64,000 nucleotides of DNA from the NCBI GenBank assembly GCA_948567375.1, contig OX419761.1, forward strand, positions 47,432,501-47,496,500, written 5' to 3'. The DNA is from Lunularia cruciata. Its lineage: Eukaryota > Streptophyta > Marchantiopsida > Lunulariales > Lunulariaceae. The position numbers and the translations under genes are program-made. Shown piece after piece: positions 11,548 to 22,552 of the stretch (position 1 is its first letter; the number at the start of each line of letters is the position of its first letter). A model generated the notes under the pieces. It was not told the DNA's origin, did not search any database, and saw only the letters and a list, made by a program, of their open reading frames with translations.

Positions 11548-12144
11548 TGTAAGGACAAGAGACTCCAAGGACAAGAGAACTCTCCAAGAGAGATACAAGA
11601 GAAAAAACATAGGTTTCACACTCAATCCCTTGATGTTCCCAAAGGGCACCTTCTCTTTATTATATAGCAACGAGGGTTCCCTCAAAGGAAGCTCCACCCT
11701 TGGATCAGATATATGGATTGGTGACCTGTCAGCAAGCTCCATCCTTGGATTAGTTGTTTGGATGGGTGATATGTCAATCCTTGTCCTATCTAGTTGGTCA
11801 GAAAAGTTTGACCAAAGGGAATCTTCTTGTAAGGAGCTTAGAATTGCATGGATGAGGTACCATTAGAATGCTCTCACTGAGATGAATCACAGGGGGAGAA
11901 GTCAAGCCTTTACCTCCTTGAGGGGGTGAGCATTTCTATTTTTGAGGCCTAGTTCATCCATTTAGGCCTCCAAAATTGGCTCTAAAGTTTTCAGATTATT
12001 CTTGACTTCTGCCCTATTAGAAGAAGTACTCTTCTGATGACACTTTTGTTTGATCTACCTAGCCTATTGTACAAAAAATCCTTCTAGATGTTACCAAGCC
12101 AATTTTCACCTCTAGATAATATGTATAGTTGCTTGTATTATACA
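11548..12144 (-). repeat. 3' LTR of element F2
   Basis: It is bounded by TGTAAGG and TATTATACA on the plus strand; on the minus strand it starts TGTATAATAC immediately after a purine tract. Length 597 bp. A TATATAA box read on the minus strand is at 11658-11667. It matches the solo LTR at 289-1802. Confidence 0.8.
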
Positions 12145-12162
12145 CCTCCCCCTTTTAAGACA
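12145..12162 (-). promoter_or_regulatory. Polypurine tract of F2
   Basis: The minus strand reads TTAAAAGGGGGAGG directly before the LTR start TGTATAATAC. This is the usual second-strand primer site beside a 3' LTR. Confidence 0.8.
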
Positions 12163-12999
12163 CAATGTCCTCATTGCAAAGTTGTTGCTCAAAAGATTGA
12201 ACTAACACTAGTGCATTGGTCAAGTTGGCTATTGGTTCCTATGTTGCCTAGTATAGTAGGTACCCTTTCCAATGGATCAGATATTCCACATGCGGATGTT
12301 GAGCACCACAAATGCATTTCTGGAGAATGCATTTGACCTCATACTCCTCCGTCTCATCAACCAAGGTTGGACAAGGTCAACTTTCTTGGATGGAAAAGAA
12401 GTGGAATGGCTAAGGACCATATTGACATAATAAGGAAATGTGAAAAATGAGGTGGATCTTCATATGTGGCGGTAGCTCAAGGTGATAGGCCATTGCATTA
12501 ATGCAATGAAGGATGGCAAAAGGTCCAATAAAATAAGGTTTGAGTTCATGAGGACCAACTAACTTGAGGTTGGTGGTTGACAGCCAAACTTGATCTCCCA
12601 CATTGAACTCCATGTGTTGGCAGTGTGCATTTGCATGTGCTTTTGCTAATTTTTGGCAATTTGCAATGTGTGCTTGGTGTGCTCTATCCCTTGTTGGATT
12701 CTAGAAACAAAAGTGTTGATAGTGTCAACCTTGGTAGCCACCAGATGGACCTTCATCAAGCTTGAAGGTGTGAAACAATGCTCTCCATACATGAGGAATA
12801 ATGGTGTGACTTGTGTGGATGCATTCACAAAATTGTTGTAAGCAAATTCCAACAATAGGAGTAAGGTGTCTCAACTCTCTTGCTCATCCAAAGGTAAATC
12901 CCTGAAGCATGTCCTAAATAGAGTGATTAACACTCTATATTTGTCCATCAATCTATGGATGGTAAGCTATAGACATAACCAATTTGGTTTTGAAGAACC
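12163..12999 (-). pseudogene. F2 integrase C-terminus and chromodomain
   Basis: Reading on the minus strand, 12855-12646 holds the end of the integrase core (LEFAYNNFVNAST) and 12613-12410 the domain beginning FNVGDQVWLST that follows the core in chromoviruses. A decayed chromodomain lies about 12380-12190 (EYLIHWKGY, then EPIANLTNA). F2 was therefore a chromovirus, distinct from the E/A/B family by sequence. It is cut at 13004 by insertion of A; the rest is not in the window. Confidence 0.75.
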
Positions 13000-13004
13000 C
13001 AAAG

Positions 13005-13486
13005 TGTAAAAGACCGAATCCGAGGAGAGAAAAAGGAGAATGGAAGCTCACATTGGGACACTTGAATGAGGGAAAACTCCAAATGCCTAGCATGAGGTTT
13101 GGCTTTGGTATTTATAGGTAGCATACAAGGCCCTTGAGAAGCTTCTCAAGAAGCTTCCACAAGCCGCTTTCTTAGAGTGCAAGCCAAGTTAACTAGGAAG
13201 CTTCTCAAGAAGCTTCCTTCTAGAAGCCGCCTACTTGGCGTGCAAGCTAAGCTATTTGGAAGCTTCTAGAAGCTTCTTTCTAGAAGCTACTTACTTAAGG
13301 TGCAATTTAAGCTAACCAAGAAGCTTCCCAAGAAGCTTCCTAGATACTTCTAGAATATTCTAGGCTACTTTGTCTTATGTGCTACTTCGTAAGCCAGACT
13401 AACTTCCGGAATATTCTAGGCTACTTTGTCTTATGTGCTACTTTGTAAGCCAGACTAACTTCGTCGCTAAACTCCATATTGTTACA
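13005..13486 (-). repeat. 3' LTR of element A
   Basis: On the minus strand it reads TGTAACAATATGG ... GGTCTTTTACA. It carries a 56-bp direct duplication (13353-13464) that is absent from B's LTR. A TATA box (TATAAATA, minus strand) is at 13109-13116. Confidence 0.9.
13135..13290 (-). promoter_or_regulatory. Heat-shock-element-like array upstream of the LTR TATA box
   Basis: The stretch holds several GAAGCTTC units. At 13259-13276 there is GAAgcTTCtaGAAgcTTC, a perfect four-unit match to the heat-shock factor consensus of alternating GAA and TTC with 2-bp spacing. More GAAgcTTC pairs occur at 13140-13160 and 13198-13220. All lie about 25-165 bp upstream of the TATA box in the LTR's own direction, a promoter position. 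B's LTR keeps a three-unit version at 33265-33277. That heat-shock factor binds here is inference. Confidence 0.55.
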
Positions 13487-13502
13487 TATTCCCCCGCCGC
13501 TA
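13487..13502 (-). promoter_or_regulatory. Polypurine tract of A
   Basis: The minus strand reads GGCGGGGGAATA directly before the LTR start TGTAACAA. Confidence 0.8.
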
Positions 13503-13519
13503 GTTGGTGACGTCCTCGT

Positions 13520-14790
13520 CGCCAGTGAAGCTTCAAATTCCTGGATGGCCATCTATGCATTCTGGAGGTGAGAAAGAGGCTCCCAGGTGGCATCATGAAG
13601 GGGATACCCTTTCCAAAGGACCTTGTACTCCGTATGTTGGCGACGGCCTCGTTGGATATGGCGACGAGCAAGGATACGATCAACTTTGTACTCCTCATGA
13701 TCATTGATAGGGACAGGAAGAGGGGGAGGCTGGACTTGAGAGGAAAAGGAAGAGGAGTTAGGAACAAAGGGTTTCAACTTGGAAATATGAAAGACAGGAT
13801 GGATATGCATGTGACAAGGTAAGGCAAGTTGATAAGCAACAGGAGAGACAATTTGGGTGATATCAAAGGGTCCTATCCAGTTAGAGGCAAGTTTATGAAC
13901 TTGGGTATCAAGTGGGAGAGGGAGGTTACTGGAGGATAGCATGACTTTATCACCAACTTCAAAGGTGAGATCACGACAATGGTGGTCCGCATATTGTTTT
14001 TGGCAATTCTGAGCAACAAGGAGGTGAGACTTGGCTTGTTGGAGCAAGTGGGATATAGTGGTCAAGAATGTAGAAGTATGAGGAACCTGAGATGGAGGGG
14101 GAGCAAGAAGCAAATTTGGAACAAGCGGATCTTGGCCAAAATTGAGAAAGAAGGGAGAAAATCCGGTGCTTGCCTATTTGGAATTGTTGTAGGCAAATTC
14201 TGCAACTGCAAGACATTCATCCCAATTGGTATGGTGGACATTGACAAAGGCCCACAACATATCCTCCAATGTACAATTTGCACGTTTTGTTTGTCCATCA
14301 GATTGAGGATGATAGGCTGTAGACAAAGCAAGCTTGGTGCCGAGTATCTGGAATAGTGCTTGCCAAAATTTCCCGGGGATCACGATCAGAGATGAGTACA
14401 CGTGGCATCCCATGATGCTTGAAGACATTGTTGAAGTAGATTTGCGCTAAGGTTGGAGTATCCATGGTATCATAGGTTGGTGCCAAGTGGATTTGCTTAC
14501 TAAGCTTATCCACAAACACCACGATTGCGGTGTGTCCTTGTTTTGTCTTTGGCAAGGATGTGATGAGATCCAAGCTCACATACTCCCAGCAAGCGGATGG
14601 AATGGCAAGTGGTTGAAGGAGTCTACTCGGCTTCTAGTTACTGGCCTTGTTACGTTGGCAGCTCTCACATGATCTAACAAATTCTTGAACATCTTGTGTC
14701 ATGTTGGGCTACCACCATTGACGTTGGAGGGTACCCAAGGTCTTGTCCACACCCATGTGACCAGCGATGGGTAAATCATGGGCTTCTTGA
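13520..14790 (-). pseudogene. A integrase with C-terminal chromodomain
   Basis: The integrase would insert element DNA; the chromodomain would guide it to marked chromatin. The core's first Asp is in the SLDLI segment (~14575) and the second in ISDRDP (~14395). At the third catalytic position, 35 residues on, the codon is AAA (Lys) instead of Glu, near 14290. The linker domain with FEVGDKVMLSS is at about 13960, and the chromodomain with EYKVLWKGYPLHDATWEP at about 13640-13580. Several frame changes split it (14579-14298, 14331-14062 and 14113-13553 lie in different frames). Confidence 0.8.
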
Positions 14791-15110
14791 AGGCGCACAA
14801 GTCAAAGATCACCTTTGGCTAGAACATGGATTTGGTCCGCATGGAATAGAAGGCCTTCCTTGAAGGAGAAGTGTTGTACTCCTTTTCACCTATTGTTAGA
14901 CGACCATGTACCATTTGGAAGAAGAGATCTTGTTGTAGAGCTAATCAAAACTCGTTATGGATCTTGGGGTCAATTGACACCGTCGTAATTGCTGCTGTGA
15001 TGAGAGGAAGGGACTTCAAATCAGGTCGTCGTGATAGAGCATCAGTGATGACATGGAACCAACCTGGTTTGTACTCAAGTGATGTTGAACAATTGAAGTT
15101 GCTCTTCCTA
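14791..15110 (-). pseudogene. A integrase zinc-finger region (decayed)
   Basis: This corresponds to B 29470-29825, where the N-terminal HHCC segment is open (GHMGVDKTLSTLQRQWWWP). In A it is disrupted by frame changes. Confidence 0.6.
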
Positions 15111-15674
15111 TCAATGATGTTGATTCTTCATGTGCTCTAGGTGTAAGGTTTGCAACAATGGCTTATGATCAGTTTGCATGATCACTTGTTTCCCCAAGAG
15201 ATAATGCCTCCATACCTTGGTGATATATACCATTGCAAGTTGTTCCAGATCTTGAGCAGAGTAATTTCTTTCAGCTATATTTAGTCGGCGAGACACAAAG
15301 GCAATGGGATGTAGTCCATCTAGAAATTCTTGTTGCAACACAACTCCAATTGCAAAGTTAGAAGCATCAAAATCAACCACACAAGGTAGTTGAGGATCAT
15401 ATGGTTGAAGAATGGGTCTTGAAGATACCATATGTTTCAACTTTTGGAATGCTTCTTCATGTTTGGTGTTCCATTGGAAGCTCAAGTTCTTTCCCAAGAG
15501 GTCAATCAATGGTGCAGCCACATGAGCATAATAGTGGATGAACCGCCGGTAAAAACTGGCCAATCCATTGAATGCCCGTACTTCTATAGCATCCTTTGGG
15601 GTAGGCCAATCAGTAATGGCCTTGATCTTCTCTTCCTCCATCTTGATCCCCTCTGATGAGATCTTATGACCCAA
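15111..15674 (-). pseudogene. A RNase H and RT thumb/connection
   Basis: A 187-codon open stretch holds the RT C-terminal part (YRRFIHYYAHVAAPL), then the RNase H opening VVDFDASNFAIGVVL with its catalytic Asp and the IMQTDHKPLL segment. It lies in the same frame as the RT and protease pieces. It ends at the stop at 15111. Confidence 0.8.
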
Positions 15675-15734
15675 GAAGGTAACCTCCTTTTGCCAAAAAG
15701 CACACTTTGACTTCTTGCAGTAAAATTTCCATTG

Positions 15735-16562
15735 TCATAGTCGTCTTAGGACTTCTCGCACATGATTCACATGTTCTACCTCTATCTTGCTATAGATTAA
15801 GATATCATCCAAGAACACCACCATTGACCAATCCAATAGTCCATCCAACACCCGATGCATCTGATCCATGAAGACTGTTGTAGCATTAGTGAGTCCGAAA
15901 GGTAGAACTCTCCACTCAAAATGTCCATACCTTGTGCGAAAGGCAGTCTTTTGCACATCCTCTCTATCAATCAGAATTTGCCAATAACCGCTATAAAGAT
16001 CCAACTTGGAAAAGTAACATGCTCTACTTAGTTGATCAAGTAAGTCATCGATCCGAGGGAAGGGATATGCATTCTTCACGGTTTGCTTATTGAGCCCACG
16101 GTAATCAATATAGAAACAAAGTCCTCCATCCTTCTTTGGAACAAATAGTACCGGTGCTCCCCAAGGAGACGTACTATGTCGTATGAAATCCTTCTCTAAC
16201 AACTTTGTAAGTTTTGTTTGCAACTCCTCCAACTCCTTTGGTGAGAGCCAATAGATTGGTCTACTCATTGGAGTACTCCCTGGCAATAACTCGATCTTGA
16301 AGGGTATACCTCGATCGGAGGGTAATCCCTTTGGTAGATCATCCGGAAACACATCTGCAAACTCTTGAACTATCCAATCAACCATTGCTTGATGCGGCAC
16401 TTGGCCCTCCTCATATTGTTCTTGTGCAATCGGCTTGATCCACACCGCAAATAAGGACTTATCTTCCTCCAAAGCTTGCTCTATGGCTGCTTCCTTAACA
16501 AACTTCCCTTCTAGGGACTCATCTCTCTTCCAAGCTTGCTCCATGGTTGCCTTCCTGGCCAA
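15735..16562 (-). pseudogene. A reverse transcriptase
   Basis: An open stretch of 275 codons. It starts in a repeat-rich linker, then has the RT palm: [50 protein letters not shown]. The catalytic box is FLDD at 15815-15804, a common variant of YxDD. A stop and indel at 15675-15734 separate it from RNase H. Confidence 0.85.
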
Positions 16563-17075
16563 CTTCCCATCTTGGGACTCATCTCCCTTCCAGATTTGCT
16601 CTATGGCTACCTTCTCGACAAACTTCCCATCTTGGGACTAACTATTCTTAGGTGTCTTACTCAGAGGTGCCAGACAACCTAATCGGAAATTCCTACCTTG
16701 GTGTTGTACTTGAATTTGGCATCGGGTCCAATCGAATTGAACCTTATGACATTCAATCCAAGGTAGACCCAGAATGATACCATAGTGTAGAGGTGCCACT
16801 ACAAACCTCATACACTCCAAATACTCCTTCCCAATCTTGAAGGTAATAGGATGCGAGGTGTGGAATGCAGAACCCTTTCTACCATCCGCCATCATCAAAC
16901 TACTTCCAATCACTGGCTTGATAGGAATACCCAATTCCTTTGCTACTTGCATAAACATGCAATTCTTTGAACTTCCAGAATTAACCAAAATCCTACAACC
17001 CTTATCAGATATCATACCTTGCAAGTGAAGCAGACTTGCATAGGTCGAGCCTTCAATCCCATTGGAACTAATCAA
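16440..17075 (-). pseudogene. A aspartic protease and three-copy linker repeat
   Basis: The protease part (17075-16638) has the active-site loop ILVNSGSSKN, where the catalytic Asp has become Asn; B keeps Asp. The C-terminal ILGLPW block is intact. Between protease and RT there are three 20-codon repeats of the pattern SxxGKxxxxAxxEQxxxxDE (16640-16440), also present in B. Confidence 0.8.
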
Positions 17076-17091
17076 GCTCCCAATAGGCAGC

Positions 17092-17620
17092 TCAAAATCT
17101 CCTACTAGGATTCCTTGTTTCCCTAATCATTCCGCTCCACAACCTCCACTTGGGCAACTTGTTGAGGTCGTCCATTCTTAAGTGGACATTCAGCAATACA
17201 ATGCCCCAACTGGCGACAATAAAAACAACCACCATTTTGTTGCAGTTTCTCCCTATCTGCCATGCCCAGTGGTCTTCGTTGAATTTCATCAATCTCCATT
17301 GCTGGCTCATCCACTTGTCTGTAGTGTATTGGTAGGCTTTGTGGGGGTCGAGGTCGGGACCAAGTTGTTGCTTCTAAGGAATCAAAATGTTTGGCCAACC
17401 GCATGGCTTCCTCCAAGTGTTGTGGCTCTTGCATGGTTACCTCTAATTTGGTTCTTGCCTTCAAGCCCCTCACAAATCAATCCAGAGCTTCACCTTCCAA
17501 AATATCTGGAATTTGCATGATGGTGTTTTGGAACTGCGTGATGTAACTTCTTACAGAGCCAATCTGTTTCAACTCTGCCAACTTATCCCGTGCAGCTCGT
17601 GTGGCATTTATAGCTTGGAG
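17092..17620 (-). pseudogene. A gag, C-terminal part
   Basis: It holds the end of the capsid-like region and one zinc knuckle, CFYCRQLGHCIAEC (C-x2-C-x4-H-x4-C), at about 17227-17186. Gag is in a different frame from protease. The N-terminal half is missing because the sequence changes to element C at about 17620. Confidence 0.8.
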
Positions 17621-17742
17621 AAGAACTGAAATTGTTACTTTGCTTTGTATTTAACCAATTCTGACTTGTATCTCTCCGGGAACAAACTTTACTTACCTGA
17701 TTACCGCAAAAGTGATATTTGCCATGTTGTCACATGATTTTT

Positions 17743-17760
17743 GGTGCCGCTGCCAAGGAT
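17743..17760 (+). promoter_or_regulatory. Primer-binding site of C (tRNA-Asp type)
   Basis: TGGTGCCGCTGCCAAGGA lies 7 bp after the LTR end CACA. The plant tRNA-Asp-complementary site used by Athila-type elements is TGGCGCCGTTGCCGGGGA; 14 of 18 bases agree. D's copy agrees at 16 of 18. Confidence 0.75.
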
Positions 17761-17822
17761 ACAAATCTCGGAAGTGGAAGAATACAAAGCCAAATTTGAA
17801 ATTGGGTATCAACGCAATATGA

Positions 17823-19696
17823 ATGTCTACATTGAGAGAACAACGGGAAGAGAGAGCTCAAAGACGAGCACTTCAGCGTGAAGAAGACGAATGTCTGAAC
17901 GTCCCATCCACTGTTGAAAGAACTGAACGAGAGGCGTTGGACTTTCAACTCCTTCACAAAGTGAAGAAGCCATGCAAGAACTTGACCACAAGAAACGTGA
18001 AGGCGGTTGGCAAGGCTACTTCGCATCTCCCTCTTTGTCCAAGAAGAAGAAAGAATTGAGTGGGCAAACATATGCATTGCAGCCTAGTACACCGACTTCC
18101 CCTAGAGCTGTAAAGGAAGTTGCGTCCTTGAAGAACTTTGTTCGAGAAAAGACAGCACACACACTTATTGAAGACGAGTGTTAACATCTTCTACAAACAA
18201 TTCCTCGGTTGTCCCAAAGGAATTTTGAAGAATCAATCGAAGGTGTTGATCCTGAATCTTCCACTCGGGTTGAAGTCGACACCCTCATAGCAGAAATTGT
18301 CAAAGAAGACACCACCTTGAATTTGACAAATTGGAATCCTTGGGCTGACAACACGGCGTCGATACCAGCCAATCCTTCAGTTCCATCAAGTTCAGCACTA
18401 CCTCAGCCGATCCAAGTGCATCAAATGATGACTTTGTTGCATGTCAACCGACATGCCTATGAGAAGTACAAGAGGATAGAACAAGACAAAGACCCCGATG
18501 AATTCATCAAAGAATTTGAAGTCATCTCCTTTGCTAACAAGGAGCATGACTTGGCGGATTGACTGAGAATTTTCCCAAGTTTGCTCTGAAAGAAAGCTCG
18601 GAGCTGGTACACCCATGTGACCCAGAAGGGGTTCGTACCAGCGGACTAGGCAGACTTGAGAAACAACTTCCTGGAACAATTCCGGGATGTTGATTACGAC
18701 ACGAGTGTCTTTGTGGCACTCTACGGTTTAGACCAAGGCAAGAAGGAGAAGTTGAGAGACTACCCTGAGTGGTTCATGGCACTATTGAACCGAGTTCCCA
18801 AGCAATCGGGGGTGGTGGGTTACTCCGATGCCCAAGCCATTACCTGGTTCCTTGAGGGACTTTCACCAGAGATACAAATCTTTGCAAGGGAGAGGAATGT
18901 AACTTCCCTTGACAAAGTACTCAAACATGTCACTCGTTATGAGGCGGCCTACTCTCACTCTGCCGGTAACCGGAGAAATTGGGAGAAGAAAGGCAAGAAG
19001 CCCAGAAGGAGAGCTTCACGCAATACATCCCCTTCTTTGGACAAATCCTCCATGTCTCCGAGCTCTTCTTTGGAATCCACTGAAGAATCAAAGCCAAGAC
19101 GAGTTAGAAGACATGGAGGCAAGAAACCACTGACTCCTCCAGCGAAGAGTGTAAATAAGGCGGATACCAAGCTGGATGCCCTCATCAAGGAGTTTTTGGA
19201 TTTCAAGATCCAGATGATTGGGGCCAAAGACAAAAGGAAGGCCCCAGCATTTGGGAGATCAAATGTATGGTGCACCGCATGTGGCAAATCAGGCCACGCA
19301 AACATAGAATGCAATACTTGTAATGCATTCCCGGTGCAACAAATTGATTGGGTTCCGGGATGGAACCAAGACGAGGACAAAGAGGCTGTGTACCAAATGC
19401 AAGAAGTACAACCTCAAGCGAGCACATCGTACCAAGGTCCAAGGTTTGGACCAAGGGAGTATAACCCCAATGCTCCTCCACGAAGACCACCGATGAGCAA
19501 CCAAAATCACCCTCATAATGTTGCACATGGAGCCTATTATAATTGTGGCTTGATGGGACATTGGTCTCCAAACTGTCCTGAGCCAAGATGGCAAATTGAG
19601 TACGTTCCCCTATGCAGAAATTGTAAAGGATCGGGGCATATGGGCAACCAATGTCCTCACCCACCAAACCCAAAGCCGCCTGTAAAGTATGTATAG
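17823..19696 (+). pseudogene. C gag
   Basis: The N-terminal part is basic and coiled (17823-18184). The retrotransposon gag core runs from about 18430 to 18960 (DEFIKEFEVISFANKEHD, FLEQFRDVDYDTSVF, YSDAQAITWFL). A Ser/Lys-rich region follows, then three zinc knuckles: CTACGKSGHANIEC (19270), a second whose first Cys is Tyr in C but Cys in D (19537) and CRNCKGSGHMGNQC (~19614). In-frame stops are at about 18560 and 18648, among others; most of 18656-19696 (346 codons) is open. Confidence 0.85.
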
Positions 19697-19822
19697 GCCC
19701 CCGCTGAGCGTGCAGCACTTCAGCCAAAGGGGAATACTAATGTAAATTGTATCACTCTTGAGGAAGAAAGACCTCAAGAAGGGAGTCCGGCCTCCAAAGG
19801 AGAATGGCCGGACCTTGAAATT

Positions 19823-21163
19823 TTGAAAGTTAAGAAATGCTCCAGCAAGAAGAAGCGTGATCCCGAAGAACTGAGTACAACCTCGTTGTCTTCTAGAAAA
19901 GCGAAGAGACTACGCCCAAAGGCAATTCTTTCTGCCAAGGAGGAAAAGATCCTCATAAAAGCTAAACTTAAAGCCTTGCAGAAAGAACTAAAGGAGGCAT
20001 TACTCAGGACTCGGGAATTGAGTTTGGAAGAGGAGACAAAGATGAAGTCTCCAGTTTTTCCGGTGGACATCCGATCCGAAGTAAAGGGTCTGATCCAAGC
20101 CGAGGTAGGCCAATCCGTGGAACCTTGGGTTAAGGCCATTAGTAAGCCCGTCACCATTTTGAAGCGTCCCAAAGTCAAGAGGGAACATGGAGAAACTTCG
20201 GAACCAAAGCCAAAGCCAAAGACAGTCAAATTGGGAGGAGTTCCCCAATACAATATTGTAGCATATCTGGCAGCCACAAATGCCAACATTACATTCAAGC
20301 AATTGTGGGAAGATAACAAGCTGTACAAGAGGCAACTAAACTCGGCACTCAAGAAGGTGAGGTTGATGTCAAAGAAGGACCTGCCTGCTATCTATTGTAT
20401 TGAGCAAGAAGATTTGGGATCTCCCAAGGTAGACGCGGAGATTGCAGGGTGCATGATCACATCAATACCCATTGACTCTAGGTCTGGTGTGAACGTCATG
20501 ACCAAAGATACTGCAAATCAACTCGGGTATCACACGTTTGAACCAACACCCCAAGTGTTGAAGTTTTTTGACCAAACCAGGAGACGGCCTTTGGGCATGC
20601 TGTCAAACATCACCACAATCATTGGAGGGGTACCCTTCAAGTTGAACTACATCGTGTTGCGACCAGTGACAAAGACTGGTTACACTCTGTTGATCGACAG
20701 ACCATGGTTGTATAGCGCCCAAGTTGTGGTGGATTGGCATTAGCAGAAGTTAAGATTCAAGGACATCTCGTTCGAAGATCAGAAGCTGGTGACTGTGAGT
20801 TGGAAAAAAGTTCCCCACCTTGTGGAAACAAGTTTGTCGGAAGAGGAGGACGAATCTGAAGACTCATTGTCTTCGTCCTCATACAAATCCAAAGACGAAG
20901 TCCAAGTTAATTACTTGGAATGCTACGAGGTGGATGTTGAAGATAAAGATCCATATGACCTTGCCTCGGGTGAACCTAACTTGGAGGAAGGAGGTTTGAT
21001 GGCAGCTCGACTCGGGTTAAGCCGAGTTAGCCACGTTGAAGGTGTCGTCAACCCTGATGACTGTCAAGATGTTTTATTAATTGAAGGAAAATTTTTAAAA
21101 ATCTTGAAGATAGTTACTTTGGAGGAGTTGGCAGGATACACTGCCTTGTTTGTAGAATTCTAG
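19823..21163 (+). pseudogene. C aspartic protease region
   Basis: A Lys/Glu-rich spacer (19823-20390) precedes the protease. The active-site loop reads IDSRSGVNVM at about 20470, with the usual Gly of DSG changed to Arg. The second half keeps LLIDRPWL (Gly-to-Arg is likely there too). A stop follows at 20743, and an acidic stretch continues in the same frame to 21163. Confidence 0.75.
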
Positions 21164-21179
21164 GATGTATTTGCCTGGT

Positions 21180-22510
21180 CTATTGATCAAATGCTGGGTA
21201 TTCCATGAGAATTCGGAGAACACCGGATTGATCTGGTTGAAGGTGCAGTTCCGGTTTGGCAGCAGCAATACCGTCTGAACCCAAAGTACTCGTTGTTGGT
21301 GAAAGATGAAATTGATAAGTACTTAGGGGCCGGAATCATCTTCCCTGTCTTAAGCAGTGAATGGGTTTCCCCCATTGTCATTGTCCTAAAGAAGAAAAAA
21401 GGTAAGATCCAAGTGTGCCAAGACTATCGGAAGTTGAACGCAGTCACAAGGAAAGATCATCATCCCTTGCCTTTTATCGATACCATTTTAGATCAGGTAG
21501 TTGGGCATCCTTGTTATAGTTTTCCCAATGGATTTTCAGGGTACAATCAAGTATCCATTCAAGAAGAGGACAAGGATAAAACTACATTCACAACTGATTG
21601 GGGCACTTTTGCTTACAATCAAATGCCCTTTGGGTTGTGTAATGCTCCCACTACTTTCCAGCGGATGATGAATTCAATCTTCAAAGATTTCCTATGCAAA
21701 TTTGTGGAAGTTTTCATTGATGACTTTTGTGTGTTTGGGCGAAGAGATGTACATTTAGATTACCTTTGCCAAAATTTTGAAAGGTGTCGTTTTGCCGGCT
21801 TGTCATTACACCCGGAGAAATGCTTCTTCGCAATGAAGGAGGAAATTCTTTTGGGGCATCAGGTGTCAAGCCGAGGTATTGAAGTCAATGTTAAGAAGGT
21901 CAAGATAATTGCAGCTTTGGAATCCCCGAAGAACATCCGGGAGCTGAGAGCCTTCTTGGGACATGTCGGATATTACAGACGCTTCGTGTCAAACTATGCA
22001 ATGCTTGCTACACCACTTACAAAGCTTTTGAAGAAATCCAAAGACTATCTGTGGGAATCAAATCAAGAAGAAGCTTTCTAGGTGTTGAAGAAGAAGTTGG
22101 TTGAAGCACCAGTGAGGGCCCCAAATTGGGATGTCCCTTTTCATGTATATGTGGACACTTTGTCCATGGCCATTGGAGTCGTCTCAAGTCAGAAGTACAA
22201 GAAAAAGAAGGACTACCCGATGTATTATGCCAGCTGACAACTTTCAGTTTCTGAAAAGAACTATTTGACGACTGAAAGAGAAGCACTCCGAATGGTGTAT
22301 GCCTACAAGAAATTTTGCCATTATCTGTTGGGGTAGAAGTTTGTCTTCTATGTTGACCATTACGCACTGCAACATTTGGTCAGGAAGGCAGATTTATCCG
22401 GGCAAATTGCAAGATGGATCTTGTTGTTACAAGAATTCACGTATATTGTACAAGTAAGGAAGGGAGCTTTGCATTTGAATGCGGACTTCCTCTCCAGGTT
22501 AGAAACTCAA
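21180..22510 (+). pseudogene. C reverse transcriptase and RNase H
   Basis: The RT palm begins near 21220. Motifs: SPIVIVLKKKKGK, CQDYRKLNAVT, FSGYNQVSI, FGLCNAPTTFQRMM and the catalytic box FIDD at 21713-21724. The open frame 21293-22081 ends in the connection domain (ELRAFLGHVGYYRRF). RNase H (22085-22510) follows in the same frame with FHVYVDTLSMAIG and the segment TTEREALRMVYAYKKF, broken by stops at 22079, 22236 and 22335. Confidence 0.85.
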
Positions 22511-22552
22511 GACTAGGAGTGGGAAATTGATGATCGGTTCCCTGATGAAGAG

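Larger units (their letters stand above)
13005..17620 (-). mobile_element. Element A: E-family chromovirus, 5' end missing
   Basis: A keeps its 3' LTR, chromodomain, integrase, RNase H, RT, protease and part of gag in chromovirus order. It is inserted in F2's integrase, with caaag at 13000-13004 the target-side flank. Gag is cut at about 17620, where the 5' LTR end of element C begins with only a few shared bases (gagaagaa). Gag lies in a different frame from protease-RT-RNase H. The frame is damaged by stops and indels. Confidence 0.85.
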
